Assembly: GCA_003255065.1 (NCBI GenBank)
Contig: QAOA01008791.1
Coordinates: 640,235 to 704,234 of the forward strand
Source of the DNA: Cercis canadensis
Taxonomy: Eukaryota; Streptophyta; Magnoliopsida; Fabales; Fabaceae
DNA length: 64,000 nt
Direction: 5' to 3'
The notes beneath the pieces were generated by a model, which worked only from the letters and a program-made list of their open reading frames with translations, did not search any database and was not told the origin of the DNA. Shown here in pieces: positions 61,391 through 64,000 of this stretch. Every line of letters begins with the position of its first letter. The first letter of the stretch is position 1. The position numbers and the translations under genes were made by a program.

Positions 61391-61707
61391 GGTGGTGGAA
61401 AATCAACCCAACCAAGAAGAAAATCGTAGCTCTGCTAGAAATTGACCAAGCGGAGCATCGAAAGGAACATGAACTGCCTTTATACTTTCTCCCAACTATC
61501 GGGTGGGTGATGAGGACTATTCAGACAAAATAATTTAAGAACGATGACACTGAATCGCTGATGCTGGTAGACTAGTATCGGATAGTAACCACGACGCCTG
61601 CTCTGTCAGACACAATAAATGAACAATAGCTTTATCACCATTAGCTGGATATTCTAATTTTCAATTGGAAAATATATATAAAGGTTATTAAATTTTGGAA
61701 TCATCCT
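61391..61707 (-). promoter_or_regulatory. TBL gene leader and proximal promoter
   Basis: About 300 bases upstream of the TBL start codon before a MITE insertion. No single element was picked with confidence. The MITE lies immediately upstream and could affect expression. Confidence 0.3.
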
Positions 61708-62138
61708 TTAATCGTTGACATCAATATTATTATTTTTAAATTTATTTACATAATTATAATATTTTTAAATTTATATACTTAAATGTTATATTTTAAAAAT
61801 AAAAATAAAAATAAAATCTAACAGTAGAGTCCACTAGATATGTTAGTGAACTCACAATGTATTTATATGAAACATGTCATTTATATCTTAAAATATACAT
61901 TAAAAAAAAAAATTGATATGCACAATAAGAAGAGATACACTGTGGCTCTACTGGCGTGTCCCATGTGGACAAGCCGTGGAGCTATTAGCGTGTCTAGTAG
62001 ACCTCACCTCACGGGTTAGACTTTATTTTTTTTTAGTTTTTAATTTTTGTAAAAATATAATATTTAAGTATATAAATTTTAAAAGTGTTATAATTATGTA
62101 AATAAGTTTAAAAATAATAATATTAAGGTCAAAGACCC
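61708..62138. mobile_element. Foldback MITE family B, copy 2, in the TBL promoter
   Basis: The left arm (TTGACATCAATATTATTATT, TTTACATAATTATAATATTT, ATACTTAAATGTTATATTTT) is the inverse of the right arm (TTGACCTTAATATTATTATT, TTTACATAATTATAACACTT, ATACTTAAATATTATATTTT). The centre (GTGTCCCATGTGGAC, CCGTGGAGCTA, GCGTGTC) matches the element at 30531. ATCATCCT at 61700-61707 and 62139-62146 is a likely 8- or 9-bp target duplication. Confidence 0.75.
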
Positions 62139-63185
62139 ATCATCCTCTACCCAAGAAGAAAAAAAGGGAATCATTCTGGTTGTACATATTCTTTTGTTTG
62201 AATCCTTAATTTCTTGTAAGATAATAAGTTAATCAAATCAGGAGCTGATTTTATGAGGAGACTTGGTTCAAAGAATAGTAAAGATTAAGTTATTTGGTAG
62301 TACCTTTCTATTTTGGGTTGAATTTAATTATAGAGAGATGCATATTCAGATGCATAACCTTTATTAGGTTCTAGTTTTTTTTTTTTGTTCTCTTCTATTA
62401 CCAAGAAAAAATATTGCTACATCATATCTAATGAATTTCTAATTGTACATAACATTACATAACCCATTACCAGAGGTTGAAGTTCAATAAATTAACTCAA
62501 CTTTCAGCTTGAAAGGAATGATTAGACAATGTTGGGTCTTATCATTCAGTGTAATTTACCTGTGCATCACTTACTGAGTTTCAGTGTAACAGTAATTGGT
62601 GCTCCCTCTGTGATTTTGCACTGTGTTAACACATGCATTAATGTTTTATAATCAAGGAAAGTCTAGCCTGTTTACGGTTTTGTTGGTGATATTATTAGAA
62701 AGAAATTCACTTTACTTATGACGACAACATTCAGATTCCAAATTGATCAGTTTATCAAAGGAGCTCGGAGCAGTGAAAGCCTTTCTGCTAATTAAAATGG
62801 AAAGGAGTTTTAAGTCTTCTCTTCATCCACAATTGGTGAAGCGTAGTCAAGTAGCAAGCAAACATTCTTCTCTTTGGTCTGATTTTTGCTATAAACATAG
62901 GCTTTCCTCTATGCGCAAGCGACGGTGCCTCTCCTACCCCTACGCCGTCGCAGCCACCTTCTTAACGTTTTCATAACTTTCTTCTCTGCTTCAGGTTTTG
63001 GGCTTATATATATTTACCAAGTTTATCATTATCTGTTTTCATATATATATGGTTTTCGAAAACAACAGACATTAGAATACATTATTTCTGTTTTCTTGGC
63101 TACAATAATTGAATGTTGTTGCTTGTTGGTGGTAATTAGAGGAGGTTTTAAGTGGGCAAGTGCTATGTAAGCTTTATGACACTAA
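62139..63185. other. Region between the TBL promoter and the DPE2 3' end
   Basis: No gene on either strand. A plus-strand frame of 77 codons (62743-62976) is rich in Lys/Ser but has no motif. The DPE2 3' UTR should lie in the right part. Confidence 0.45.
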
Positions 63186-63802
63186 TTAGGTTCTGAGTTC
63201 ATTGTCCTTCATCAAAGATTCCAGAGTCACATGCACACCTGAGAACAGTACAAGAAACAAAACTTGGATCATACTTTTCCAAAGCAACTAGATATCATTG
63301 TCTTACACAGAGTTGGTGTTTAAGAAGACATACGATATCTCCAGTAGTGCTTTGGATTTGTTGGGTCGTTGATTGTCTCCTCTGTTGCAGGGCACCTTGT
63401 GTATTCTTCTTTTAATGCTAGCAAGTCCTGTCCACCAGATTAAGAACACAGTTCATGTGCAAAAGAGAAACTAGCATGGAGGGAGAAGTTCTAGTAGCTA
63501 TACACAAACCAGTGCAGTTTGCAAGACTGCCATATGAGATTTAACAGGCATTCCCCAATCAAGTTGTTTTAAATTAGTGTTTGCTAACATGTCTGTCATA
63601 GTACCTGAAGAGGGAAAATCACCCACATTGATGGGGCTTCAACATGTTGCCTTATAATGAAATATGCAACATCTAGGACACATCGATCATGTGGCAATAT
63701 GTCAGACTCTACCACATTCTTGAAAAATCGTAGTCTTCTTTCTTCATCTTCTTCCCACCAAGCACGCAAGGTAGAACAGTCATGACATGATGGGGCACAA
63801 AC
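63186..63802 (-). CDS. DPE2: DPE2 cytosolic 4-alpha-glucanotransferase, C-terminal exons (partial)
   Basis: Three exons on the minus strand: 63605-63802, 63334-63427 and 63186-63238, all in frame. The rest lies beyond the window. The protein reads APSCHDCSTLRAWWEEDEE, then Q-H-V-E-A-P-S-M-W-V-I-F-P-L-Q-D-L-L, N-D-P-T-N-P-K-H-Y-W-R-Y-R-V-H-V-T-L-E-S-L. This is the C-terminal part of plant disproportionating enzyme 2, which moves glucose from maltose to cytosolic heteroglycans when leaf starch is broken down at night. The frame stops at M-K-D-N-E-L-R-T, whereas in DPE2 proteins I recall the chain continues for some 30-40 residues after this helix. Either this copy is truncated or the tail varies. 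The intron after RY uses donor GTATGT at 63333-63328. Confidence 0.85.
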
Positions 63803-64000
63803 CTGAATCACAGTATTAAATATTGACCATGTAATTCCCACCTAGCTCCCTTAGAGATTTTTTTTTTTTTTTTTAAGGATAATAGCTGCTTTCAGTGGTG
63901 CTACTTACTCTTTTGGTTCCACAGCAACTGAAACCATTGTAAAAATATGGTAGACTGCAATACTGAAGAAATGCATGCAGAAAAGATAATTTGATGGGGC
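63803..64000 (-). other. Upstream DPE2 intron at the window edge
   Basis: The acceptor TGATTCAG|GTTTGT precedes the DPE2 exon at 63802. A T-run lies at 63859-63876. I could not identify another DPE2 exon in the last 200 bases. Confidence 0.45.

Noticed and set aside
62743-62976. 77-codon plus frame between TBL and DPE2
   Set aside because: No motif and lies where the DPE2 3' untranslated region is expected on the other strand.

Overview
The window is nuclear DNA from a flowering plant, almost certainly a eudicot. It is AT-rich and has intron-containing genes with GT-AG splice sites, a plant-type tRNA-Phe, a MIR390 hairpin and many small foldback transposons. I rebuilt exon structures by hand from reading frame and splice-site continuity; residue numbers refer to those models. 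Homologies are from memory, because no search could be run. I cannot name the species.

Layout. 1-7 kb: a dead LINE fragment, a MITE and a four-exon mitochondrial pyruvate carrier gene (MPC1, minus). 7.7-16.3 kb: a 13-exon plastid-type MATE transporter (DTX44/45 type, plus). It faces a single-coding-exon DREB2-type AP2/ERF gene (minus, 17.4-19.0 kb). 21.7-26.4 kb: the 16-exon DNA primase small subunit (POLA3/PRIM1, minus), with two E2F-type sites just upstream of its ATG. 27.9 kb: tRNA-Phe(GAA). 29.1-34.1 kb: a two-exon LRR receptor-like kinase (ZAR1-like, minus). 34-56 kb is gene-poor and AT-rich, with LINE scraps, MITEs, local duplications and one clear RNA gene, MIR390 (minus, 43.9 kb). 56.1-57.1 kb: a very short two-exon BES1/BZR1-domain gene (plus) ending in an EAR-like motif. 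58.4-61.4 kb: a six-exon TBL34/35-type xylan O-acetyltransferase (minus). 63.2-63.8 kb onwards: the 3' end of a DPE2 cytosolic glucanotransferase (minus), cut by the window edge.

The genes do not form a pathway; this is ordinary plant gene order. From memory, a MATE gene (At2g38330), a DREB gene (At2g38340) and TBL34 (At2g38320) are neighbours in Arabidopsis, so the block looks like a microsynteny relic.

The most useful observations are: (1) five of the eleven single Ns sit exactly between two near-identical tandem copies, which is the signature of unmerged overlapping contig or haplotype ends rather than biology; (2) two ~550-bp foldback elements with perfect 9-bp target duplications (Mutator-like MITEs), plus a second MITE family present twice; (3) the miniature BZR-like protein with a C-terminal repression motif; (4) MIR390; (5) a probable GC-AG intron in the MATE gene; (6) a loop insertion in the AP2 domain of the DREB protein; (7) an early stop in DPE2. 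I saw no clear sign of a wholly new system.
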